Shown here piece by piece: positions 1 to 4,850 of a DNA stretch of 5,042 nt (positions are counted from its first letter, which is position 1; the number at the start of each line of letters is the position of its first letter). Position numbers and translations under genes: made by a program. The stretch comes from Dialister sp. UBA7295 (GTDB taxonomy: Bacteria; Bacillota; Negativicutes; Veillonellales; Dialisteraceae), in assembly GCA_002471975.1 (NCBI GenBank), contig DKQZ01000096.1, positions 1-5,042 on the forward strand, in the 5' to 3' direction. Under the pieces are notes generated by a model, which was not told the origin of the DNA, ran no database searches, and worked only from the letters and a program-made list of their open reading frames with translations.

Positions 1-61
1 CCTGACCTTTCGACCCATCCAGGCATTTCACCCCGCCTGAGCACATCCCCCATATAAAAAT

Positions 62-81
62 TGTGCCGCATCAGCGGCACA
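62..81. repeat. Hairpin of repeat unit 1
   Basis: Perfect inverted repeat TGTGCCGC / GCGGCACA separated by ATCA. On the minus strand the stem is followed by AATTTTTATATGGG, so it resembles a weak minus-oriented intrinsic terminator. No gene needing it is visible. Confidence 0.7.
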
Positions 82-145
82 CCTTCCCGCATCCCGCACC
101 CCGCACCCCGTTTTTTCGATTTTTCATATTTCCCATATAAACTTC

Positions 146-163
146 CTGCCGCCTCGGCGGCAG
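146..163. repeat. Hairpin of repeat unit 2
   Basis: Perfect inverted repeat CTGCCGCC / GGCGGCAG with two bases between, realistically a 7-bp stem with a CTCG tetraloop. The flank is CCCATATAAA on one side and ACCTTCCCG on the other, as in units 1 and 3. Its minus-strand T-run is only three bases, so terminator activity is doubtful. Confidence 0.7.
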
Positions 164-235
164 CACCTTCCCGAATTCCCAAATCCGAAGTCCGAAATCC
201 GTTTTCCCCGCCTGTGCACATCCCCCATATAAAAT

Positions 236-255
236 TGGCGGCCATCAGGCCGCCA
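236..255. repeat. Hairpin of repeat unit 3
   Basis: Perfect inverted repeat TGGCGGCC / GGCCGCCA around an ATCA loop. The loop and flanks match unit 1, but the stem bases differ in a paired way. It is followed at 260-306 by a degenerate tandem tract of about 9-10 bp built on CCCGATAY. Confidence 0.7.
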
Positions 256-306
256 CCTTCCCGATACTCCCGAAACTACCCCCGATATCCCCGACATTCC
301 CGATAC

Positions 307-433
307 AAAAGCTGCCCATCCTGCAGTTTCCTTTTATCCATTCAGTTTTATCACCCATCCCCTCTATATATCTCGCGAAATAATAACAATTTCCCGTATA
401 TGTCTATATTTCAATGCATGAATCATCCTGTTT
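307..433. other. Gene-free AT-rich stretch upstream of the LysR promoter
   Basis: No supportable gene, RNA or strong repeat is visible here. It changes from the C-rich repeat zone to AT-rich sequence leading into the LysR promoter. The reading frame open on the plus strand across 61-438 runs through the hairpin repeats, is full of Pro/Ser/Arg from the tandem words, and has no ribosome site, so I do not call it. Confidence 0.5.
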
Positions 434-434
434 A

Positions 435-463
435 TTGATTATTGATAGCCTGCAGTGTATAAT
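435..463 (+). promoter_or_regulatory. Promoter of the LysR-family gene
   Basis: A -35 element TTGATT (435-440) and a perfect -10 TATAAT (458-463) are separated by exactly 17 bp, fitting a housekeeping sigma factor. Transcription would start near 470, giving a leader of about 45 bases before the ATG at 515. A perfect dyad (459-480) overlaps the -10 and the likely start point. Confidence 0.75.
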
Positions 464-480
464 TAGTGTAAAGTAATTAT
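459..480. promoter_or_regulatory. Candidate LysR-type operator over the -10
   Basis: Perfect 7-bp inverted repeat ATAATTA-N8-TAATTAT. It contains a T-N11-A core (T464, A476), the loose signature of LysR-type binding sites. Its position over the -10 and transcription start would suit autorepression by the LysR protein just downstream, a common arrangement in this family. The arms are pure A/T, so chance is possible. A second wider dyad, ATTGATA (441-447) with TATCAAT (478-484), brackets the same region. Confidence 0.45.
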
Positions 481-503
481 CAATTTTCATTCAAAGAAAG
501 TTC

Positions 504-508
504 AGGGG
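504..508 (+). promoter_or_regulatory. Ribosome binding site of the LysR-family gene
   Basis: AGGGG lies six bases before the ATG at 515. It is a moderate Shine-Dalgarno match and supports this start, the first in-frame ATG after the promoter. Confidence 0.6.
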
Positions 509-514
509 ATTCCT

Positions 515-1429
515 ATGAAACTGACACTCCTCGCTTTGAGCTATTTCCAGAAAACAGCCGAGCTTCAGCACCTCACCCGGGCGGCGGAAGCCCTTCATAT
601 TTCCCAGCCTTCCCTGTCCCATACGATTAAAGTACTGGAAACGGAGCTGGGTGTACCGCTCTTCTCCCGGAGCGGCAGGAATATAGTCCTTACGAAATAC
701 GGTGAAATCCTGCTGCGCCATACGAATCGCATCATGCAGGAGCTTCACGGCGCCCAGAAGGAACTGGCAGACACAAAGGAAGCCCAGAAGCTGACGGTCA
801 CCATTTCCCTCTTTGCCGCTTCCATGATCATCCCGTCCTTCCTCACCCGTTTCCGTCAGGAACATCCGGATATCCGCTTTGAAATCCTCCAGCAGCATTC
901 AAAGCCCGGCCAGGGCGGACAGAATCATGTGGACCTTTTCCTGTCCTCCTCCATCAACCCCATTGAAAACGACCACTCCGTGACTCTCCTGAAGGAAGAC
1001 ATCATGCTGGCCATGCCGGATACGGATCCCCACGCCCGGGAGTCTTCGGTCAACCTCGACGAATTCGAAAAAGCGGGCTTCATCTCCCTCGAGGCCGGAG
1101 CCAGCCTTCGTACCATCACCGATTTCTACTGCCGTATGGCAGGGTTCGTGCCCCATGTGGTCCTCGAAAGTGACAGTCCCATGACGGTCCGCGAATTTAT
1201 CCGCGCCGGTCTCGGCGTTTCCTTTGCGCCCCGCATTACCTGGCATGGCGTAGGCGGAGACCATGTGGCCCTGGTCCCCATCGCATCCCCCAGCTGCCAG
1301 AGATACATTTCCCTCTCCTGGAAGAAAGGCGAAAAACTGTCTCCCCCGGCAGAACTCCTGAAGAAATACATCATCGACAACTTCTCTGACTTCGCCAGAG
1401 AATATGCAGGCCTCCCGCCGGAGAGATGA
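515..1429 (+). CDS. LysR-family transcriptional regulator
   Basis: A 304-residue cytoplasmic DNA-binding regulator of typical LysR length. The N-terminal winged helix-turn-helix spans about residues 3-60: Ala23-Ala24 and Leu27 begin the HTH, SQPSLS (30-35) opens the recognition helix, and LE...LG..LF (41-50) leads into the wing. A long linker helix, the usual dimer contact, covers about 58-90. The periplasmic-binding-protein-like effector domain follows at about 93-290, including the conserved segment GLGVSFAPR (232-240) near the ligand cleft. There is no signal peptide or membrane segment. The ATG start is supported by AGGGG six bases upstream and a TTGATT/TATAAT promoter. The gene stands alone with no divergent partner: about 500 bases of repeats lie upstream, so its targets cannot be inferred from context. 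A dyad over the promoter suggests autoregulation. Family assignment is firm; effector and regulon are unknown. Confidence 0.93.
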   Translation: MKLTLLALSYFQKTAELQHLTRAAEALHISQPSLSHTIKVLETELGVPLFSRSGRNIVLTKYGEILLRHTNRIMQELHGAQKELADTKEAQKLTVTISLFAASMIIPSFLTRFRQEHPDIRFEILQQHSKPGQGGQNHVDLFLSSSINPIENDHSVTLLKEDIMLAMPDTDPHARESSVNLDEFEKAGFISLEAGASLRTITDFYCRMAGFVPHVVLESDSPMTVREFIRAGLGVSFAPRITWHGVGGDHVALVPIASPSCQRYISLSWKKGEKLSPPAELLKKYIIDNFSDFAREYAGLPPER

Positions 1430-1480
1430 GTCTTCTTGAAGCTGGATGGACATAAAGTGCCGGAAGGCCATCGGTTAAAA

Positions 1481-1515
1481 AGTGATCAGTTCTCAGTTCA
1501 TAGTTCTCAGTTGAA
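1481..1515. repeat. Heptamer tandem tract, left arm
   Basis: Five consecutive 7-bp units on the plus strand with consensus AGTTCTC (AGTGATC, AGTTCTC, AGTTCAT, AGTTCTC, AGTTGAA). It is the inverted counterpart of the tract at 1634-1668, and both terminators of the convergent gene pair lie between the arms. Confidence 0.75.
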
Positions 1516-1517
1516 GG

Positions 1518-1550
1518 AAAGCCCGCATCAGATATGAAGCGGGCTTTTTT
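1518..1550 (+). terminator. Intrinsic terminator of the LysR-family gene
   Basis: Perfect 9-bp stem AAAGCCCGC (1518-1526) / GCGGGCTTT (1539-1547) with a 12-base loop, followed by an uninterrupted T6 run (1545-1550, overlapping the stem end). It lies about 90 bases after the LysR stop. The A-run on the left arm could give weak function in the other direction as well. Confidence 0.88.
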
Positions 1551-1598
1551 ATTTATATGATTTCAAAATTGTTCATGAATGTTTTTCTCAGTTCCATA

Positions 1599-1632
1599 TA
1601 AAAAAGCGGCGCCTTTATACTGCTGCGCCGCT
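1599..1632 (-). terminator. Intrinsic terminator of the zinc-ribbon gene
   Basis: Perfect 8-bp stem AGCGGCGC (1605-1612) / GCGCCGCT (1625-1632) with a 12-base loop. Read on the minus strand it is followed by T6 and then ATATGG. It lies 50 bases past the stop of the minus-strand gene ending at 1682. The distal CCATATAAA flank is the same word found beside the three hairpins at 31-306. Confidence 0.85.
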
Positions 1633-1633
1633 C

Positions 1634-1668
1634 CTTCACTGAGAACTGATAACCGCTAACTGATAACT
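1634..1668. repeat. Heptamer tandem tract, right arm
   Basis: Five consecutive 7-bp units (CTTCACT, GAGAACT, GATAACC, GCTAACT, GATAACT). GAGAACT is the reverse complement of AGTTCTC, the main unit of the left arm at 1481-1515, so the two tracts form an imperfect long inverted repeat around the two terminators. The tract ends 13 bases from the stop codon of the zinc-ribbon gene. Confidence 0.75.
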
Positions 1669-1681
1669 TTTTAAAATCCGG

Positions 1682-2710
1682 TTATTTCCCCTTACTGTCA
1701 TCCTCTCCGTCGTAAAGTGGATTGACTAAATGCACCACCCACTTCTCCCCTCCCGTGAACTTTGCGTTGTACCTTCTCGCCGTATCTTCATACCGTTTGG
1801 AGAGGTCTTTCACTGCTTCCTCGAGGGAATGCAGCGCCCTGATAGCGGTCTCTGACCGGAGATCTTCTCCACAGACCGGGCAGAGGGGCGGGTGAATGAA
1901 TTTCCCATTGATTCGGGATTTACAGTGGGGACAGGTGAGGAAATCGGCTTTAAATTTCCCGGCCTGTTCCTCGCGGCATTTTTTGAGTTTTTCTTCTTTC
2001 TCATGAAGCCGTTTTTCCAGTTTTTCCATCTGCGGCGAGGGCGGAATGCCGATTTTGTACTTCACCGCATAGGAATTGGGGACCGTCAGGAGGTACTCAA
2101 TGGCCTGGGCCTTCGTGTTGCATACTTTTTCCTTGAAGAAAAGGCCTTTGAAGACTTTGTTGGCCTCCCTTTTGCCAAAGCCTTCGGCGAGCATGGACTC
2201 TTTCATGGTATCTTTCATGAACTGAGACGGCTTTGTGAGGTCAAATTCCCAGAATTTCTCTTTCCATGCCTTTGCCGCCGCTTCTTCCCCGGCAGAGCGG
2301 GAGGACGGATTCCCCTTTCCCGGGATTTCCACCTGCTCTGTGGCCGGCTTCCGGGCCGGTTCCGGTGGAACCGTCTTTTTCGAAATTTTCCCTGTGCCAG
2401 CTTTCCTCTTTGCCTTTAGCTCCGGTTTAGCCTGAGCCAAAGGCTTTTCTTCATTTTCCATCACCGGAGACGCGGTGAAAAGGGCCGGCTCCTCTTCGGA
2501 TGCCGGTTTTCCTCTCTTCCTGCGGACTCTCCCGGTTTTCTTCTTTTCTTCCGGATCTGTCTTTCTCTTCGCTTTTGAGGAAATAGAGGAATCGGTCCTT
2601 TCCTTCCTGCCTGTTTTTTCCGTGGTGGGGCGGGAGGATTTCTTTTTCTTTGGTTCTTCCGTATCGAAGGAAAAAAGGCTTCCTTCTTCAAAATCAGATT
2701 TTCTGGCCAT
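1682..2710 (-). CDS. Lys-rich zinc-ribbon protein of unknown function
   Basis: A 342-residue predicted soluble protein that I do not recognise. Residues 1-145 look disordered: runs of Lys, Arg, Glu, Pro and Ser, with short hydrophobic islands such as SLFSFD (11-16) and PALF (75-78). A compact, probably helical domain follows at about 145-222 with aromatic and hydrophobic residues (WKEKFWEF, QFMKDTMKESM, VFKGLFF, AIEYLLTVP). Residues 226-257 are a likely coiled coil of Lys/Glu heptads. Cys260-X2-Cys263-X13-Cys277-X2-Cys280, with CPHC and CPVCG knuckles, is a classic zinc ribbon. A second helical segment (286-316) and an acidic tail end the protein. The ATG is well supported by AAAGGAG six bases upstream and a close promoter. 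It appears to be monocistronic, with its own terminator at 1599-1632. The basic tail plus zinc ribbon could mean nucleic-acid or ribosome binding, but this is only inference. No signal peptide or membrane segment is seen. Confidence 0.88.
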   Translation of the reverse strand: MARKSDFEEGSLFSFDTEEPKKKKSSRPTTEKTGRKERTDSSISSKAKRKTDPEEKKKTGRVRRKRGKPASEEEPALFTASPVMENEEKPLAQAKPELKAKRKAGTGKISKKTVPPEPARKPATEQVEIPGKGNPSSRSAGEEAAAKAWKEKFWEFDLTKPSQFMKDTMKESMLAEGFGKREANKVFKGLFFKEKVCNTKAQAIEYLLTVPNSYAVKYKIGIPPSPQMEKLEKRLHEKEEKLKKCREEQAGKFKADFLTCPHCKSRINGKFIHPPLCPVCGEDLRSETAIRALHSLEEAVKDLSKRYEDTARRYNAKFTGGEKWVVHLVNPLYDGEDDSKGK

Positions 2711-2716
2711 GACCTG

Positions 2717-2723
2717 CTCCTTT
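2717..2723 (-). promoter_or_regulatory. Ribosome binding site of the zinc-ribbon gene
   Basis: AAAGGAG on the minus strand with six bases to the ATG at 2710-2708. This strong Shine-Dalgarno match fixes the start. Confidence 0.8.
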
Positions 2724-2739
2724 GCTCATATTCCTCTCG

Positions 2740-2768
2740 ATTATACCCTATGCGATGACCATTATAAA
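2740..2768 (-). promoter_or_regulatory. Promoter of the zinc-ribbon gene
   Basis: On the minus strand a perfect -10 TATAAT (2745-2740) lies 17 bp from a weak -35 TTTATA (2768-2763). Transcription would begin near 2733, leaving a very short leader of about 22 bases that holds the ribosome site. The heptamer tract at 2782-2848 starts 13 bases beyond the -35. Confidence 0.65.
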
Positions 2769-2781
2769 GGGGCGGGGGCGG

Positions 2782-2848
2782 AGCCGTTAGCTGTGAGCCG
2801 TTAGCCGTTAGTTCTTAGCCGTTGGTTGTCAGCCGTCAGCGATCAGCC
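2782..2848. repeat. Heptamer tandem tract, left arm
   Basis: Nine consecutive 7-bp units plus a four-base partial, with plus-strand consensus AGCCGTT (four exact copies; variants include AGCTGTG, AGTTCTT, GGTTGTC and AGCCGTC). The reverse complement AACGGCT is a rotation of CGGCTAA, the unit of the tract at 2937-3014, so the tracts are inverted arms with a hairpin between them. Confidence 0.82.
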
Positions 2849-2875
2849 ATTCCCCACCAGCCAATTTCCCACCAG

Positions 2876-2902
2876 AAAGGCGCCCATGACTTCACAGGCG
2901 CC
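2876..2902 (-). terminator. Probable terminator of the FIST-GGDEF gene
   Basis: Two copies of GGCGCC (2879-2884 and 2897-2902) can pair as a 6-bp GC stem around a 12-base loop. On the minus strand the stem is followed by TTTCTGG, a weak T-tract, so termination may be leaky. It lies about 110 bases after the cyclase stop and before the promoter of the next minus-strand gene, where a terminator would be expected. Confidence 0.55.
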
Positions 2903-2936
2903 CGGTTTATGAAAATTTCACTCTGCTAAAAACCAA

Positions 2937-3014
2937 CTTCTAACTTCTATCGGCTAACTGCTATCGGCTAACGGCTATCGGCTAACTGCTAACTGCTATC
3001 GGCTAACGGCTATC
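2937..3014. repeat. Heptamer tandem tract, right arm
   Basis: Eleven uninterrupted 7-bp units, consensus CGGCTAA with variation mainly at position 2 (G or T), position 3 (G or T) and position 7 (A or T): CTTCTAA, CTTCTAT, then CGGCTAA/CGGCTAT/CTGCTAA/CTGCTAT in mixed order. The last unit ends at 3013 and so shares a base with the stop codon (3015-3013) of the cyclase gene. It is the inverted partner of the tract at 2782-2848. Confidence 0.87.
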
Positions 3015-4761
3015 ATGCCATATACACCCTGTTCCGTCCGCCCTGTTTGGCTTCGTAGAGGATGTTGTCGATTCTCTTGTATAAAGATTCCTTCGTTTCC
3101 CCTTTCCTGCAGGAGGTGACGCCGATGCTGGCAGTCACTTTTCTTCCGTCCGGGATAAGGGGAGCCTTCTCCAGACTGCTCCGGATGATTTCTGCCACTT
3201 TTCCCGCTTCTCCCCTTTCGAGGCCCGGGAGAAGGATGACGAATTCCTCTCCGCCCCAGCGGCAGGCGGACGCGTCGGAAGGACAATATTTCCTCAGGAT
3301 ATCTGCCAGTTCCGTGAGGACTTTATCGCCCCGGTCATGGCCGTAGGTATCATTAATTTCCTTGAAATGGTCCAGATCCAGCATCATGGCAGAAAGAGGC
3401 TTCCCATTTTTGTCAATGGCATGGATGGCCTCATCCAGGAGCTGCTCGGCAGACCGGCGATTATAAAGGCCCGTCAAACTGTCATGGCTTGCCAGGAAGG
3501 CCAGCTTCCGGTTCGCTTCTTCCAGCTCTCTGGAGGTTTCCGTAATGAAGGAAGCCAGGCACTGGAGGGCAGAGGGATGATTATCCAGCACCGTCTCCAT
3601 TCGAGATGCCTCTTCCGCTTCCCTGTCGGAAATATCGGATTCATTTTCCGTGAAAGCCACCGGCACAGCCGTGATATTCATGGTATGGGTGTGGCCTTTC
3701 TGCCGCACGATTTCACCCATGGTATAGCCTCCGGCCGCGTCATGGGTCCAGTCGTAGCCGGCCAGGATGCCGTCGATATTTTTCTGTAGAAATACTTTTC
3801 GCACGAAGCAGGAGAAAATCAGGATCCCCTCAGACCGGAGGAGCTGGAATTTCTGGAAAGCCTGCCGGGAAAGGCGGACGATTTCATTGAGATCCCCATA
3901 AGCCAGCTGCGCCTTTTCTCCCAGCCGGCAGTCCGCATTGGCGCAGACTGCGCCGGATTCATCATAAGTAATGGGGACCCTGGGGAGCAGCACCCCATCC
4001 CGCTCGATAACCAGGGGGAAACTTGGAGTCGTGTTGTCCAGATCCTGATCCCGGGCCGGTTTCACATGGAGGTATTTCTCATAAAGTTTCCTCGCCGGCC
4101 TGCCGCCCAGTTCTTCAATGATCCGGTCTCCCATCACCCTGCTGATCGTCACCCGGCGTCCCAGAGGGAGCCAGCCCAGGATGGCATCCGTGCGGATGTG
4201 AACCTTCCCATGAAAGAGGATCGTCAGGATTCCGTCCCGATAGATGCCTTTCTTATCAAAGACAAATGAATCGCCCCGACGGTCCACATTGCCGCTGGAG
4301 CTGCCGCCGAAAATGGGAATCGAAGGATCCAGCTCATCCAGCATTTCCAGATAAGGCTCTGCATGGACCTTTTCGAAATTGGTGAGGACTCCGATGCCCG
4401 AGAGGTCTTTCATCTGCCGGCAGCGGAAAAGAGTATCCGCTCCCGCCTCTTTCAGACTCATGGAACCGGGATAATATACGATTTCCACATCCGACGATTC
4501 AAAGGCAAGGAACGTGATTTCTCCCGTTTCCACCATGTGGCCCCGGAAAACGCTGCCAAAAATGGTAAATCCCGCCAGCTGGGCTTTCGGGAAAGATTCC
4601 GTCAGCCGGTCCACTACCGTCTGAAGATGCTCCCGGTCCGAAGCAAGGGTAAAGAGCATGATAAAAAGGGTCATTCCCCTCTCCGGGTGCTTCCCTTTAA
4701 ACATGATGATGGCGTTTTCCAGATCCTCCATGTCCCCAAGGCGATACGTTTCCTGGTACAA
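3013..4761 (-). CDS. FIST-domain diguanylate cyclase (FIST_N-FIST_C-GGDEF)
   Basis: A predicted soluble 582-residue sensor enzyme making c-di-GMP from two GTP. Numbering here starts at the more distal TTG at 4788; subtract nine for the called start. FIST_N covers about 35-205, with LAGFTIFGS (71-79) and FGGSSSG (160-166). FIST_C covers about 205-380, with GRPARKLYEKYL (229-240), ILIFSCFVR (322-330) and AAGGYTMGEI (351-360). A helical linker (about 385-432) leads to GGDEF: DSLTGLYNRR (436-445), DLDHFKEIND (471-480), the signature GGEEF (512-516) and terminal GRNRVYM. The metal ligands (Asp471, Glu514) are present, so it should be active. The inhibitory I-site RxxD is replaced by Pro503-x-x-Ala506, so product feedback is probably lost. 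FIST is a proposed small-ligand (possibly amino-acid) sensor; the ligand here is unknown. No EAL domain or membrane segment is seen. The start is TTG at 4761, chosen because AGGAGG lies five bases upstream; TTG at 4788 has no ribosome site. Confidence 0.93.
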   Translation of the reverse strand: MYQETYRLGDMEDLENAIIMFKGKHPERGMTLFIMLFTLASDREHLQTVVDRLTESFPKAQLAGFTIFGSVFRGHMVETGEITFLAFESSDVEIVYYPGSMSLKEAGADTLFRCRQMKDLSGIGVLTNFEKVHAEPYLEMLDELDPSIPIFGGSSSGNVDRRGDSFVFDKKGIYRDGILTILFHGKVHIRTDAILGWLPLGRRVTISRVMGDRIIEELGGRPARKLYEKYLHVKPARDQDLDNTTPSFPLVIERDGVLLPRVPITYDESGAVCANADCRLGEKAQLAYGDLNEIVRLSRQAFQKFQLLRSEGILIFSCFVRKVFLQKNIDGILAGYDWTHDAAGGYTMGEIVRQKGHTHTMNITAVPVAFTENESDISDREAEEASRMETVLDNHPSALQCLASFITETSRELEEANRKLAFLASHDSLTGLYNRRSAEQLLDEAIHAIDKNGKPLSAMMLDLDHFKEINDTYGHDRGDKVLTELADILRKYCPSDASACRWGGEEFVILLPGLERGEAGKVAEIIRSSLEKAPLIPDGRKVTASIGVTSCRKGETKESLYKRIDNILYEAKQGGRNRVYMA

Positions 4762-4766
4762 ATTAA

Positions 4767-4772
4767 CCTCCT
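4767..4772 (-). promoter_or_regulatory. Ribosome binding site that decides the cyclase start
   Basis: A perfect AGGAGG on the minus strand, five bases (TTAAT) before the TTG at 4761-4759. The upstream in-frame TTG (4788) would place this sequence inside the coding region and lacks its own ribosome site. The first in-frame ATG (4731) has only a poorly spaced GGGG. Confidence 0.75.
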
Positions 4773-4841
4773 GCCCTGCATCGGGCAAATGTAGAAATTT
4801 TATTTCAAAAATATAACGTTCGTTTCGTTTTTGTTACATTT

Positions 4842-4850
4842 ATCATAACA
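4842..4850 (-). promoter_or_regulatory. Probable extended -10 promoter of the FIST-GGDEF gene
   Basis: On the minus strand TGTTATGAT is an extended -10 (TGn plus TATGAT, one mismatch to TATAAT). No good -35 is seen 16-18 bp upstream, as is usual for extended -10 promoters. Transcription would begin near 4835, leaving a leader of about 70 bases. Just inside that leader, CGTT occurs three times (4817, 4821, 4826 on the plus strand), a possible operator. Confidence 0.45.

Larger units (their letters stand above)
31..306. repeat. Three hairpin repeat units with tandem tracts
   Basis: This gene-free stretch consists of three related units. Each has the flank CCCATATAAA, then a short perfect hairpin, then ACCTTCCCG, then a tandem tract. 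The hairpins lie at 62-81 (8-bp stem, ATCA loop), 146-163 (stem CTGCCGC, loop CTCG) and 236-255 (8-bp stem, ATCA loop). The stems differ in sequence but stay fully paired, while the flanks are nearly constant. Positions 31-59 and 206-234 are a 29-bp direct repeat with one substitution. The tandem tracts are CCCGCAC heptamers (86-110), CCGAAAT-like heptamers (171-201) and looser 9-10-bp CCCGATAY units (260-306). Read on the minus strand, each hairpin is followed by a T-rich stretch (TTTATATGGG), like an intrinsic terminator, but no minus-strand gene lies to the right for them to end. A dispersed intergenic repeat family is therefore the better reading. Confidence 0.75.

Noticed and set aside
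61..438. 125-codon plus-strand open frame
   Set aside because: It runs through the hairpin and tandem repeats, its composition reflects the repeat words (Pro, Ser, Arg, Ile), and it has no ribosome site.
1455..1470. Small GCC-GGAA-GGC hairpin after the LysR stop
   Set aside because: The stem is only three to four pairs and no T-run follows; the real terminator is at 1518-1550.
899..1471. 190-codon minus-strand open frame opposite the LysR gene
   Set aside because: It is antisense to a firm LysR gene whose domains are intact. No ribosome site or recognisable domain.
1892..2419. 175-codon plus-strand frame opposite the zinc-ribbon gene
   Set aside because: It is Phe/Leu-rich, as expected from the complement of Lys/Glu-rich codons. 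The minus-strand gene has the promoter, ribosome site and zinc motif.
2937..3014. CRISPR-like array
   Set aside because: The units are 7 bp, contiguous and without spacers, so this is a tandem heptamer tract.
3337..3789. 150-codon plus-strand frame opposite the cyclase
   Set aside because: It lies wholly antisense to the well-supported FIST-GGDEF gene and shows no motif.
4762..4835. c-di-GMP riboswitch in the cyclase leader
   Set aside because: The leader is about 70 bases, AT-rich, and shows no GEMM-like paired helices or terminator.
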